From: Vigna angularis
Taxonomy: Eukaryota; Streptophyta; Magnoliopsida; Fabales; Fabaceae
DNA length: 64,000 nt
Reading direction: 5' to 3'
Assembly (NCBI RefSeq): GCF_016808095.1
Contig: NC_068973.1
Coordinates: 26,082,077-26,146,076, forward strand
Shown here: positions 38,401 through 50,700 of the stretch, in pieces
Position numbering within the stretch: position 1 is the stretch's first letter
Layout: every line of letters begins with the position of its first letter
Notes under the pieces: model-generated
What the model was told of the DNA's origin: nothing
What the model saw: the letters and a program-made list of their open reading frames with translations, nothing else
The model's database searches: none
Made by a program: the position numbers and the translations under genes

Positions 38401-40670
38401 TCCTCTTAATTAATTTATTGCTGAAGTTAAATATTTCTATTTGTAATTCTTAATTACTAAACGTTAATAGTTATTAAAACTATATGTAAGAACCCAAAAC
38501 ATTATTCATTTATTGAATGAAATTTTTTACACGTAACTTCTGATCATGTTTGAATACGTTTTCGTATCTTATTTATAATAAAATTAGTTGTTCATTAAGA
38601 AATACTTAAGTTGTTAATACAAGAAGTATTAAAAAACTGATTTAATCAAAAAAATTATCATAATTGTGGACTTTAATATTAATAGAATTATATTTTAAAT
38701 ATTTTCGAGATTATTACTATTTTGTTTTTATACTAAATTTAATTGCGTTAGTAAAAAATTGATTCACATTTTTTGAAGTTTCAACAACCAACTCGATTAA
38801 AAGACGAATGAGATTCAAAAATCGTATTTTTAGTTAATAATCGATCAATAATATAAGAGTCAAAGTTAAACTATCTATTAAATAGTTAGTTTAGTCTTAA
38901 GCCGATTTAAGAGTAAAAACTGTCAGATGTTTTAAAAATTTATAGAAATTCTTTGTGGATTATGAAGGTACACAATCAAACAAAACTATACATTAATTTA
39001 AATTTTTTAATACGTGTATTTGATTTTAGATAAATAGATTTTAATTAATGAATATAATTTTGTAGAAAGGTAAATGTAAATGAAAACTTTTGATATTGCA
39101 TAACACAGAAAAGTCTAACCACTGTAAATCGTTTTACATGAATTTCGTACACAACAACATGACCTGACTTTTATTTTGACTTTATCGTGTTATTATCTCT
39201 GTTCACCAAACGTTTCAAACCAAAATCCTAAAGTCATATCTTTCCTTAATCTATTATAAATTCGTGAGTTTTTTCAACTTATGTTATTTTATTCATTACT
39301 ATTGCAAAAACATAATTTTGCTATGTAATAAACATAATTTCAGATATAATTTTTTAACATGATTGTAATAAAAGTTGAAACTTTGTTATGGTGTAATTTA
39401 TAATTGATTGACAGAATAAAAAATAAGATAAATATTTTTCAACTATGGTTTGATTAGGTGAGTGATGTTAGATGATTAATAATTAATAGTTTAATGTAAA
39501 GAAATAAACATACCAACCACAGCTAGTCGGTGCCGCAACTGGAGTTGGTCTGTGTTAAGAAATTTGGTAAAGTGTCACTAAAAAGGAAGAAGTCAAGTGT
39601 AAAAGATGTGTATGTGGTGCAATTTAAAAAACTGGAAAAAAAAATCAATTTAAAACTTCATTGATTATGATTTCAAATTTTGAAAATTAATATTTAACTA
39701 GGAATGTATATGTGTTGCATTTTACTTATAATATTAAACTTAACTAAAAATTTTAAATACAATTGTTTGTAATTTTATCATCTTATTGTTGCTATAAATA
39801 CCATCCTAATTTTCTATTCACACTTCATATACAGTTATGTAATGATGAAAATTTATTGTATTCCTTCTATATATTCAACGTAGTTTTGCTCCAACTAATA
39901 TAATTGGTATAACAAATATTTTAAAATATACTTTTAAGGAGTTATTTTTACAAAAGCAACTTACATCCATAACAAACACATCTCTAAATTCTGGAATTGT
40001 TATCTCGAGTTCCTAAGTTCATTCCTATAATTGAATATTTTTGTAAAGTCTAGGAAAAGCTTTTAAGAATGACACGTGGTTATTTTAATATTACGTGATA
40101 ACATTATACCTAAAATAATTCCTTGAGTGTGACTAAAAGTATAAATAATTGTCAAGTCTAAGTTAGTTAGTTGTGTGATTAGTTTATAAATTTACATGTT
40201 TAGTTTTTACAAATAAAAAATAATAATTAATGATTACTATCAAAGGTGAAACGGGTCAATAAATAAATAAATAATCCCAATTTATTAAAATCGATCTCGT
40301 ATTAATGAAAATTTATTAATTTCCGTTAGAAAACCGAACTTGTTGGCGTCTTTATTCCTATTAACATTTATAAAATTCAAGTGAAGACTTAAAGAAATAA
40401 ATCCAATTTAATGAAGTAATTAGGTAATAATACAAATAAAAAAATGTGTTATATTTTTAGTAAGGTGTTTTAACACTTTGAATAATCATAATGATTGCAT
40501 GGTTTGAGTGAGTGATAAACATTCAAGTGATATGTAAAACATAACAAAGAAATCAAAAGACTTAGCACAATAATTTATTAAAAAATCAACTCAACCATTT
40601 TTATATATTTTAATTATTTTAACGATGGGATCGAAAATCATAATCAAAACATTCATTCATAATTTTCTTT
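35401..40670. other. Long AT-rich gene-poor stretch
   Basis: Five kb with no supported gene. Short frames at 36881-37108 and 37815-38012 have no domain, conserved motif or splice context. A patch at about 36280-36730 ('gtactgcccgctcggctttg') has a more balanced composition and may be an old LTR fragment. Confidence 0.5.
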
Positions 40671-40680
40671 CTATCCTTTG

Positions 40681-40957
40681 GGGCCTTGTTCACTTGAATG
40701 TATTTGAGATAGAGTGATTGAGGGGATTTGAAAGTAAATTTTTTTTTGTTGTTTATTTGAGTGAATTTGGAGGTAAATGAGAGTGAATTTGAAAGTAAAG
40801 TTTGTGGGAATTAGTATACGATTTGATTGACGAGACAGATTAAAAAAATTTACTTCAAAATCCACTCTCATTTACTTCCAAATTCACTTAAATAAACAAC
40901 AAAAAAATTTACCTTCAAATCCCCTTAATTACTTTTCCCCAAATCCATTCAAAGCCT
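40681..40957. mobile_element. Fold-back MITE
   Basis: Two arms of about 110-125 bases are inverted copies. The left reads 'aggggatttgaaagtaaatt', 'ttgttgtttatttgagtgaa' and 'tttggaggtaaatgagagtg'; the right arm read in reverse has the same words with few changes. The ends are GGGGCCTTG on the left and AAGGCTTTG on the right (reversed). About 277 bases in all, with a spacer of roughly 40. No target duplication could be matched, so the superfamily is not assigned. Confidence 0.75.
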
Positions 40958-42060
40958 TAATGTCGTCTTAGGTCTCTGTTATAAAGTTATGTTTAGTTCT
41001 TTGTATTCAAACTTTGAATACTTGTTAAAGACACACCGATCAAATATCATAGAAAAGTCTTAAATTCACAATAAATGCAATCATTTACATCCTTACTTTA
41101 TTTATCTATTTATAAGTTTCAAAATAAGCTTTTAGTTAGAATTAACCTAATCATGGTCCAAAAGTTGAAAAATACATTTTACCTGTAAATATGTTTGATT
41201 TGTAATGTGGGTGTCTAATATATTTGTAAAATTAATATTTAAAAAAGGCATATTTATATAAATTAGAAAGATATAATATATGTGTAGATATTTAAGCATT
41301 TTTTTCTACATAATTTTTTTTTCAAAAATAAAAATTAATAACATAAATAAGTGTAGATTGGATTTGGTATACATGGAGAGTTGGAGAGGCATTAACTTTT
41401 CTGAATGGATGACTGTTACCATATAAATAAAAAAATGATGACAGTTGGATACTACTATCTTCAACCATGAATATCATAAAATTGAGTTATATTATCTACA
41501 GACAAAGCTACGAGCATCTCAATGATAAAATAAATAAAACTTTCTTTATTTATTGAATAAAATGATTTGTAATAATAGACGTTATAAGAGAATTGAAGGT
41601 CATTTTCTAAAAAAAAAATCATACAAAAATATTTATACTTATTTTTAGCAAAGTAAAGATTCCCCAAGGATGTGTTCAATGTTACCTAAACCATGTGCAG
41701 TCAAATGAAGTAATTTTTGTAGCTTTTATATAGATAAATGAAAAGAATATACTAAGTAAGGAAGAATAAAATGTATTATGAGGTAAAGGGAGCTAAAAAA
41801 ATACATGTGTGCCCAAAGGAACAGACCCATGTGAGATAATAAGAAATGCAAGAAAAACGAGTTGGCGCAACGTGAAAAACAAGGCCTATGAAAAACTCGG
41901 TAGTCTGGTCTTAAAAAACCACACCCTTGCTCGGTCCTTTCAAATGGATTGTCTCCATTCACTCGTTAACGATTCTTATACACTATTTATTTATTTATCA
42001 GCCTCCAATTCAACCAACCAAGCAACAAACACCGTCAGTCAAATAGAGGAACAACGTTAG
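40958..42060. other. Upstream region of the START gene
   Basis: AT-rich to about 41800, then more balanced. No gene is supported. The last few hundred bases before 42540 probably contain the promoter. Confidence 0.4.
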
Positions 42061-42539
42061 ACTTCCACCCCCACGGTTCCTTTCGTTTCTACGTCACTCT
42101 GTCGAATAATTCACACGCATCACTTCGCCACCATTCTTTTTTATGTGGTCGTTTTGATTCCTTCCCTCTCACGTCCATTGGCTCCTCCAAAACACTTATC
42201 CCTTTTCATCTTACACCGCCATTGCCCACATCACGACACGGCGTCGTTTTGCACCAACCCCTTTCTCCTCCTCTACCCTTCCCATCTCTATCCTCACACC
42301 CTTATCGCCTCAAATCTTTTTTGTCCTTCTCCCCCTCTGATTTTTCGCCAATTTTCTCATCTTTTTGTTTCCTCCGCTTGATTTTTCTTCGCCTCAAATA
42401 TTCTTCTGCGTCTCCTTCTCCCAAACCCCCTTTAACTCTTGTGAGGAGCTGAACAGATTTTGGGGGTTCTTTCTACTTGTTATTATTATATAATTCCCTC
42501 CTAGTTTTTTTTTTCTTTCTTTATTTCTTTCTTCTTCTT
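42061..42539 (+). promoter_or_regulatory. Pyrimidine-rich 5' leader of the START gene
   Basis: Rich in C and T with many TCTTC words, typical of plant 5' untranslated regions near highly used start sites. Short open frames in this stretch, such as 42145-42381, are low-complexity and not credible genes. The transcription start is not defined. Confidence 0.4.
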
Positions 42540-44541
42540 ATGCCTTTGCCCCAATCTTTATACGATATGTTGGAGAACCCTGCAACATTGGGGTTCTGTA
42601 CACTTGTGGGAATGTTTTTTAGTCCTCTGTGGGTAGCATTTTTCGTTGGGGTCATTGTTGGATGGTTTTGGAAGCCGAAATGGGCGAGGTTGGGTAAGGA
42701 AAAATTAACAACTTCTCTTGCCAAATCCTTAGATTTTGCCTCACCCTCCTCGGCTTCTTCTCCTTCTAAGTCTGTAGTTTCTCCCATTAGGAGTTCTTCT
42801 TCGTCTCCCTGCCTTAACTCCATTAAGATGCAACGACCGAACCCAGAATCTCTGGCCATGAAGAAAGGGACAGATAAAAAAACTTCTTCTTCGTCCTCTC
42901 CCGTGAAATTTGCAAGTTCCGTTAGGTATTTTTGGATTTATACATTATTCTCATGTTATTCTGATAACATAAACAGTTGTTGCACAAATACAGAGTATTA
43001 ATTAATCCATCTACCTTTTATTGTTCTTATAATGAAATTGGGGAAAAAGATGGAGACAGAAGAAATTTGGACATGTTAATATGAATTTGTAACATGTTCT
43101 TGCAAACTGTTTTTTTTGTGATTGACAAATTAGAATGTGGTGTTAGCATGCCGTTGTATTTATCACTTTGTTTTACCGTGCAGTTCACCCAAAACGGCTG
43201 AAGAAACGCCCGATGCCGTGACAATAAGGGATTTTCATCATCTGTGGTTGCTTGTGGAGGAGAAAGATGGAGGTCTCGCTTGGAATCAGATGATGGATCG
43301 TTCTACCCCAACTATGAGTTATAAAGCATGGAAAAGAGAACCAAAGGTATGCTATTTCCTTGGTAAAATCTTTTGCTCGTATTTGAATTACCTACTCTAC
43401 TTGGTTGTTTTTTATATTTGTTTTGTTCGCTTGTTAGGATGGTCCTCCCCAATATAGAAGCAGCACTATTTTTGAAGATGCTACCCCTGAGATGGTGAGG
43501 GACTTGTTCTGGGATGATGAATTCAGACCTAGATGGGACGACATGCTTACAAGCTCCTCAACTATTGAAGAGTGTCCAACTACTGGTACCATGAAAGTGC
43601 AATGGATACGGAAGGTGCATAACAAGTTTCTTCTGATTTAAGTGTATTTAATTGTTCTCCTAGCTCAGTGTGCTAATTATCTGTGAAACAGTTTCCCTTT
43701 TTCTGTAAGGATAGAGAATACATAATTGGTCGGCGAATATGGGAATCTGGAAGACATTACTATTGTGTGACCAAGGTATGAGAATAAAGCTCACCCTTTG
43801 TTCTGGAATATTTGAATATGTTGGTTGATGGTGGATGTTTTCCACTGTTATTACAGTATTATGCTTAACTTCGTTTTGTTTTGCTTTTTGTTCTTTCAGG
43901 GAATAGATTGCCCTTCAATCCCTAGAAGAGACAAACCTAGACGTGTTGATGTGTACTATTCTAGTTGGTGCATTAGAGCAGGTGAAATTTGATACCCTTG
44001 TAATTGAATTATAACTTGTACTTGTTCTTTTCTAACCCACCATTTAAAGTAGATGTTCCGTCACTGCTAGAATTGTTGGGACTGATATGGTATTCTTTTA
44101 ACAGTGGAATCAAAGAGAGGGACCGGTCAGTTAACTGCCTGTGAAGTCTTACTTTTCCATCATGAAGAAATGGGCATTCCATGGGAAATTGCAAAGCTTG
44201 GAGTAAGGAAAGGAATGTGGGGAACTGTTCAGAAGATTGAACCTGGTTTGAGAGCCTATCAAGAAACAAGAGCTTCTGGTGCTGCACTTTCTCATTCAGC
44301 CTTTATGGCTCAAGTCAACACAAAAATAAGTCCTGAAGACTTGCAATCCATTGGAGCCAATGATAATTCAGAGGAGGATAGAAGTGTTGCTTCTCCTGAG
44401 AAACCACAGGGCGTGAACATTCCCAAGATGCTAGTTATTGGTGGTGCTGTAGCACTTGCTTGTAGTCTGGATAGGGGTCTAGTGACCAAGTATCTTTTAT
44501 TTGGTGTTGCTAGAAGATTTGCTAATATAGGTAAAAGATAG
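42540..44541 (+). CDS. Membrane-anchored START-domain (lipid-transfer) protein, six exons
   Basis: Exons: 42540-42925, 43184-43346, 43438-43614, 43692-43775, 43900-43981, 44105-44541. All introns are GT-AG and the join is open for 442 residues. Residues about 18-42 (TLVGMFFSPLWVAFFVGVIV) form a membrane segment near the N-terminus, followed by a serine-rich linker (about 60-125). The START domain spans about 140-330: LWLLVEEKDGG, YRSSTIFEDATPEMVRDLFWDDEFRPRWDDM, GRRIWESGRHYYCVTKG and PRRVDVYYSSWCIRA. A C-terminal hydrophobic stretch (KMLVIGGAVALACSL, about 413-427) may be a second anchor. The layout matches the plant family that includes Arabidopsis CP5 (At1g64720), placed from memory. START domains form a pocket for a lipid or sterol; the ligand here is unknown. 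The gene looks intact. Confidence 0.92.
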
Positions 44542-45562
44542 TTAAAAATGGAGAAGGAATGAATGCCTTAAATGGCATTCTTTTGGACGATAACTCTTGT
44601 TATTATTGCTCTAAAAAATTAGAATTTAGAGGTCTCTTTTGTGGAGCAATTAAGTTATAGTTCAAAAATAATATCAAAGAAAACAAGACAATCCCGAGGT
44701 GATGGAGGGAGTAGGTGGTGAATTTTTTTTTCTTGGACTATGAGTAGTTCTCGTTGATCAAGATTCAGGGCTGTGTAAGTTTGTGTAAATTCAGTATCAA
44801 TTAAAAAGGAAATACATGAAAAAGTCTTTCTGTGGTTCCTTTATTCTCCAAGTCACTCCTCTGGTGTAATTCCTTTGTCTGTTTGAGTTATCCACACCCA
44901 CAATCACTGTAACGACAGTAGTATAATATCTTTATATCGGTAACATTTTCTAGATTCTATTTGCAGAGCTTGGAGCTAATAATGAGTATTTGGCTCTGTC
45001 AGGCGACATCAGCTAACCACCGAGATACTGGTTGTTGCTTTCATCTGACAACGTTTTTTTGTGTTTAACGTCTATTTCTACTAATCTACGGTTACCAGAA
45101 AATATCCAACATAGAAAATTACAGAGTGGGATTCGTTATATCTAATTTTAAATGAATAATACATATAGACTGCCTCAGTTTTAAAAATTTAAGAAGCTTT
45201 TAACGATGCAGGAAGAAAATAAAATAAGCTAGGATGATTTTGGTCTCGTATTAATTTATGCTCCGTGTTTTCCTTTTCATTATATTTTAACTAGTGATAT
45301 GTCAACGCTTCCTCTCTTTAAAACTTGCCAAGACCTAGTAGATGGAATTGATATGAAACAATAATGAAGTTGTTGGGAGGAAATATCATCTTATAATAAC
45401 AAATGGGTAATAGTAGGTTAACACATATATTCATTTGACAGATTTTTTAATGGAAAAGTGAAAAATAATTATCAAATGAATATAGAAGTGTCTCAAAATA
45501 ATTTTTCCCCGTATCTAACATTCATTCTGCACAAGGCACAAACAGTTCCATCCCAAGCAAAC
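44542..45562. other. Convergent 3' flanks of two genes
   Basis: The START gene (plus) and the 73-residue gene (minus) end toward each other here. The region should hold both 3' untranslated regions. No further gene is seen. Confidence 0.5.
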
Positions 45563-45896
45563 TCAATTCATCACCAAGGTTTCGAAACAATCTAAACCAT
45601 CAAACTGTGGTGCCAATTTTGGCATTTGAAGGCTCTTTGCTCGTTCTTTCACTTCTGCTAGCATCTTTTGACTGGATACTGATGACCCTTGTTTGATTTC
45701 CTGCAGACAAGACATCTTGAACTTTAGCTATACAAAACATTGCATAGCCTTTCTTACCTTGACATACCCTTATGTTCTTCCTAAATAAAACAATAGATGC
45801 AACTTTTCTTACCTTGACGTTGTTTCTGCCTATGAAATAAAATCCAGCAGCAGCAGCAATAGCTGGCACAGCTGCAAAAATACTTCCCATGGCCAT
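45563..45896 (-). CDS. Small protein of 73 residues with C-terminal LAPxFDGLxCFET motif
   Basis: Exon 1 is 45896-45813 (MAMGSIFAAVPAIAAAAGFY, then FIGRNNVK, donor GTAAGA). Exon 2 is 45700-45563 (acceptor CTGCAG, start EIKQGSSVSSQKM, end PQFDGLDCFETLVMN, stop TGA). The phase-0 join gives 73 residues. The alanine-rich N-terminus is a probable signal anchor, and the middle (KMLAEVKERAKSLQ) is a charged helix. A CAG acceptor-like site just upstream of the ATG (TTTCAG then GGGGAATA, about 45905) suggests a spliced 5' leader. The C-terminal KLAPQFDGLDCFETLV matches the end of the two genes at 47785 and 53733, yet the rest is unrelated to them. Function unknown. Tiny plant proteins with this ending are widespread in my recollection. 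Confidence 0.72.
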
Positions 45897-47560
45897 TATT
45901 CCCCCTGAAAGATCAATTCTTGAAATTGGAATGAACAACTAGTCTTTCATCAAGATATAAGGCAGAGGAGGACGTAAAGAGACAGAGAAGATGCCTTGGT
46001 GATGAAGAGAAGCAAACACTGATCTATAAAGATAGGAAAAGGATAAAAAGACAGTTAAGTAAGGTTTGCAGTATCTTCAACTTTCTGAAAAGTAACTTCA
46101 AATGGCGGGATCATGGGAATATTTAACAAATGAAGACTTCACTTATTCTATGTTTCTGCTGTAAAACACCTTTATTTTTTCCCCAGTCGTTAAGAAATAA
46201 CATTATCCCTTGCTTCATCAGAGTTTGTCACCTATCCCTCAAAGTAAATCCATGGCCTTGTCTCCTAAAATTGACCGGATCTGTAAAAAAGGTTTTAAAG
46301 TTTTGAAATTTAATTGAAATTGTGAACTTTCTAAAAATAACTGTGGTACCTAATAGGAAAATGCATGTACTTTATTAATTAAGACTTGCTTAAAGGAAGA
46401 GAATGAGTGTGTGATAGGATTTAACTCTCTAATAAACTAATAGTCCTGCTTAAGTCTGTCAAATTTGTAAGTTAACAGTTTTATCTTTTAAAAGAAATAT
46501 CAGTAAGAAATAAGAGTACATATAAATTGTTATTAACCTTAACTTCTATTCATTGTCAAGCTTTTCTTAAGATGAAACACCTGTATATTGTTGATTCATT
46601 GTTTATTTTAGGCGACTCACTACCTTAAGCCCGAATTTCTAGTCCTATTTCAACAAGCATATACGAGCAAGATAATTTGTAAGCTAAAAAAATAGATTGT
46701 ATGATTATACAATAATGCAAGAAAATTCTCAAATGATCTATTTAACCCATTATATAAAAGAGTGTAAAGAAGTTAGGTGATTCAAACACCCGATTCTTAG
46801 AAGGGAGAAAGTAATTTCAATTTTTCTTATTGTTCATTTCGTAATGCTAATTTTATCAATCTCTGCAGAAATTATACATGGTCCGTAGCAAATATAAGTT
46901 ACTCATTGTTGCACCAACCCTGCGCAACATAAAAATATGTACATTTGATTAAAGGATTACTGAGGTTATTGCATGAAGCTGTGTTGAAAGAATGGCACGT
47001 TGTGAGAACCGCACATGTCATTTAGCTCATGCTTTTCTGTACCCTCCACCGTCCCTTTAGTTCTTCCCGTTCCATTATTTTTTTGTTTTCTTGCAGAAAA
47101 CATGTTTTTCCTTCCTTTGTTGACTCTAATGAAGGACAGAAAAAGATATATCCACCTTGATGTCGTGGTCGGTTTCTAGTATCTTGAAGGAGAGTGGAGT
47201 AGAGACCACCAAATCCAAAATGGCTATGGTCGGCAATGGGAAAACGAGAAGAGCACTATTTTGGTGGCAATGAAATTACGTGGTGCACTACCAACTGAAA
47301 GAAAATCTGCACCTGCTTCACATTTTTCTCCTCTAACTCTGAATAAGTGATCACCGACCAAAATACCCTTTTGTTATCCCTTTACCTTGGTGGAATTGTG
47401 TGGAGAAAATTGGCAGAAAAAAAACATACAGATACTGTATCATTGCCTTTAATTGAAGCAGATTGCTGTGGGAGTAGGATTCAATCACTGTAATTTAAAA
47501 AAAAAAAGATCTATTTTTTATTGCTAACAGCTTTTTTATACATCCAGTTTTCTTACACGA
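45897..47560. other. Intergenic region between two small-protein genes
   Basis: The first few hundred bases are the 5' region of the 73-residue gene. No other gene is supported. A patch near 46980-47400 has a more balanced composition but no recognisable coding sequence. Confidence 0.45.
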
Positions 47561-47784
47561 TGATTGATGAAGATTACTGGTAAAAAAGTAGAACTGCAAT
47601 TATGGCCACGAGCAATTTTTAAGTTACGGGATAAACATAGTTCGATTTCTGGTGTACACACAAGTTTTCTCAATCGTTGATTAAACTATACAGAAAACAA
47701 ATTAATTGAATTGAATTGTCTCGTATTTTTATACGACGTAATTATTACAAACAAATTGAGAAGGTTGGAGACGAAGGAATCCTT

Positions 47785-48045
47785 CTAACAGAGGACGATG
47801 GATTCAAAGCAGTGTAACCCGTCGAACTCTGGAGCAAACCTGGGCTTCAAACGGTCCGGGTTTTGCTTGGATCCACCGGTTGAAGATTGATTGGGATCTT
47901 TTCTAGCGGTTTTAGACTCGGCGGAGGAAGAAGTGCCCTCGGAGTTTGGTTTTGAATCGGCTCCTTTCACCGGGCCCAGGCCCAACGAGAAGCTCCAGTT
48001 CTGGCCCTGCGCGATGTCAAAGTGGCTGAACATAGACATAAACAT
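47785..48045 (-). CDS. Small protein of 86 residues with FAPEFDGLHCFE C-terminus, copy 1
   Basis: A single-exon frame from ATG at 48045. The N-terminus reads MSMFSHFDIAQGQNWSFSLG, the middle is polar and serine-rich (about 27-65), and the C-terminus is LKPRFAPEFDGLHCFESIV. It aligns without large gaps to the gene at 53733, with about 60% identity by hand count; both ends are best conserved and the middle drifts, the pattern of a protein under selection. No membrane segment or catalytic motif. A TATAAATA box sits about 100 bases upstream (48142-48149). Neighbour at 45563 shares only the C-terminal motif. Function unknown. Confidence 0.82.
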   Translation of the reverse strand: MFMSMFSHFDIAQGQNWSFSLGLGPVKGADSKPNSEGTSSSAESKTARKDPNQSSTGGSKQNPDRLKPRFAPEFDGLHCFESIVLC

Positions 48046-48141
48046 GTTGTTGTGTTCTGGGGATTTTGAAAACAGCGGTGTCTGGTATTTTGCTTAAGTT
48101 GAAGTTGTTGTTTCTGCGACGATGGAAATATGTTATATGAG

Positions 48142-48149
48142 TATTTATA
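48142..48149 (-). promoter_or_regulatory. TATA box of the 86-residue gene
   Basis: TATAAATA on the minus strand, about 97 bases upstream of the ATG at 48045. The same box with the same surroundings (AGACGAA just upstream) occurs before the duplicate gene at 54113-54120, which supports its use. Confidence 0.7.
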
Positions 48150-48285
48150 TGGAATTAGACGAATAGGTGCAAAGGAAGAGTCGTAGGAAATTTGATTTGG
48201 ATTTTTCAGGAAGTTTCTGCATATATGCGGTGTTTGGGTAGAAGTTTCGTTGCATTGACACGTAATTGAACGATTTACGCGATCA

Positions 48286-48310
48286 ACCTTCACCTCAGTT
48301 GACTCGTGTA
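48286..48310. promoter_or_regulatory. Conserved upstream element with W-box-like TTGACT
   Basis: The words 'caaccttcacctc' and 'ttgactc' are kept in the same order before both duplicate genes (here and at 54209-54232), about 250 bases upstream of the ATG. TTGAC with C or T next is the core bound by WRKY factors. Conservation shows shared origin and hints at function, but the duplication may simply be recent. Confidence 0.45.
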
Positions 48311-48359
48311 TGGACAACCAACTTTGATTCAACTTAATTTTCTTATTCATTCTTCACCA

Positions 48360-49154
48360 TACACGGTTGACCAAAATTGAAAAATTAGTATAATAACAGA
48401 ATAATAGTTCCATATTGGTTAGTGATAATGTGAAAAAGCCTTAGATGATAGTAAGGTTTGGTATTTTCACCTGCAATTTACTTCAACTGTTTCCGTTATT
48501 TGATTGAGGTTAGAAGCTGACATTCAATTTAACTAAACCCAACTCAACTATCTTAGGTTGAGTTTCTCTTGTTTAATTGTTTTGAAACCACTTTAACCCA
48601 ATTTAGTTTGAGTAAGTTGTTTTTAATTGTCTTAGAACAGCTTGCCCAAGTCAATTTAGTCAACCTTCCCTAGATGATTAGGTAGGTAATAGATGACATA
48701 TATGAAATTCACACAACCAAAAGTAACTAGATGTGTATTTTTTTTAAATATTAAATTATTCAAGTATTAAATAATATAATCTATTTTGAAAAATATTATA
48801 AAAATCTAAACAAAATCATCTTAAATTATAAAATTTAATAAAAATAAATTTAAATTCATAATCAAATTGATCTAATAACCCAATTAATGATGGATTGAGC
48901 TAAATTGATATAACAAAAAAAATTTTACAAACTTCATCCAACTTAACTCAACTTTTGGGTGACGTTTATGATTGATTTGTCATAAACATCACTATTAATA
49001 TATACCATATGTGTACGTGTGTGTTATTAATAAAATAAGATAAGATAAGAAATGTTAAAATGAGTCACTACATCCATTTTGGTTACTCTTAATTTTTGTT
49101 GCCAAAAGAAACTAAAAAATCCATAAAAAGGAAGCTGAATATCTAACTCGTTAA

Positions 49155-49156
<2 letters not shown>
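48360..49156. other. AT-rich intergenic sequence
   Basis: No gene seen. Words such as 'aactcaactatcttaggttgag' and 'acccaacttagtttgag'-like variants recur between 48490 and 48670, suggesting a degraded dispersed repeat. Confidence 0.4.

Positions 49157-49194
<38 letters not shown>
49157..49194. repeat. (TA)19 microsatellite
   Basis: Uninterrupted TA run. Confidence 0.95.
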
Positions 49195-49197
<3 letters not shown>

Positions 49198-49344
49198 CTT
49201 AAATGCTTACTTGATCTCTATGTTAAGAGGTGAATTTCTGTTTAGTACCCGATTTTAAAAATGTATCTATTGAGTGTCAAAGTTATAAAAATTATATAAA
49301 TGAAATCCCTCCATTAAATTGGCTTAAACGGAGTTAACTTCTAC

Positions 49345-49868
49345 TAAAATATAAAACCGGCTTGTAAGGTGAGGTTTGCACCTCACTTATATATTATCAT
49401 TTGGCCTTATCTCTAGTCGATGTGGGACTTCCAACACACCCCCTTCACGCCGAGGTATAGACATCTCGTGCATGATAGTAGAAATTGGGTGGTCCGATAG
49501 CGGCCCGATTGCGGGTGGAAGAGAAGAATAGAATGCCCACTTAGAACTCGCTAGGATAGGCTCTAACCATGGCTCTGATACCATATTAGTAATGGGTTTT
49601 AAGCCTAACTCAACCCCACAAAACCGGCTTGTAAGGAGAGGTTTGCACCTCACTTATATATTATCATTTGGCCTTATCTCTAGTCGATGTGGGACTTCCA
49701 ACACACCCCCTTCACGCCGAGGTATAGACATCTCGTGCGTGATAGTATAAATTGGGTGGTCCGATAGCGGCCCGATTGCGGGTGGAAGAGAAGAATAGAA
49801 TGCCCACTTAGAACTCGCTAGGATAGGCTCTAACCATGGCTCTGATACCATATTAGAAAGTGAGTTTA
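49345..49868 (-). mobile_element. TRIM retrotransposon in tandem form
   Basis: Two copies of a 267-base unit start at 49353 and 49620. Read on the minus strand, each unit has an LTR starting TGTTGGAAGTCCCACATCG (boundaries at 49436 and 49703), preceded by a purine tract GAAGGGGGTG (polypurine tract). Each also has a TGGTATCAGAGCC primer site (49583-49571 and 49850-49838) complementary to initiator-Met tRNA. One LTR (49584-49703, 120 bases) is complete. The left one is truncated at 49352, and only about 18 bases of a third remain after 49850. The internal part of about 135 bases has no coding capacity. This is the pattern of a terminal-repeat retrotransposon in miniature, as LTR-internal-LTR-internal. 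Confidence 0.85.
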
Positions 49869-50700
49869 TGCTCTATATAAAAAAAATAGTGTTGATATTT
49901 TTCTTCTAATTTTATCTTTTAAATAATTTTTAAATTAAAATAATTATTTTATTAATTTTATTTTTGAAACAATTACTTTTCAAAATTTAATCTATTTTTT
50001 ATTATCCGTTTTGTTAAACTTAACTACTTTTTTCACTACCAGAGAAATTATTTTTAAATAGATTAATTTTGGCATTTATGACGATTTTAAATTTCACTAA
50101 AGGCAGTACTTAAGGTTTGTTTTTTCTTTAAAAAAAAAAAGAAAAAAAAACCGACGTTAACGAATTATCGACAGTTTTGACTAACTCTTGATAAGGTAGT
50201 ACTTACCGGATATCGGATATTTACATGTGATTTGATAACCTTTGTTACTTATTAATGACTATAAAATCCCTTTTATTATGAGCAGTTTACAAATTCTTAG
50301 TACTTTGTAAGAGACCTCTACTAATATAACGGTTTTAAATCAGTATTACAAACCTCAGTGATTGTTATCCTTATAATATAATTAATTATTTATTAATATT
50401 TTACTTAATGTTTTAAATTTCCTTAATTTTATTTATTACACTTTTTTTAATGCACATAATTCCTAAAACATATGAAATAAAAAGTAAAATTTTAAAATTT
50501 TGTTATTTGTTTATATTTAGATATAGAATTCATAGAAAAAACATTCTTCATCTAACCTCTAATTTAATAATATAAATTACTAAATAAAACATTATATATC
50601 CTACAACATATAGATAAAAAAACATATAAAATATTATTAAAGTTATCCCAGTAATAATTATATAACAAAATATATGTACAACCTTCTTGTTACTGAGTAT
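49869..50700. other. AT-rich intergenic sequence
   Basis: No gene seen. A stretch near 50145-50240 ('ccgacgttaacgaattatcg') resembles CACTA-type subterminal words but no ends were found. Confidence 0.4.

Noticed and set aside
49571..49850. GGCTCTGATACCA words as parts of tRNA genes
   Set aside because: They are the initiator-Met primer sites of the TRIM units; no cloverleaf surrounds them.
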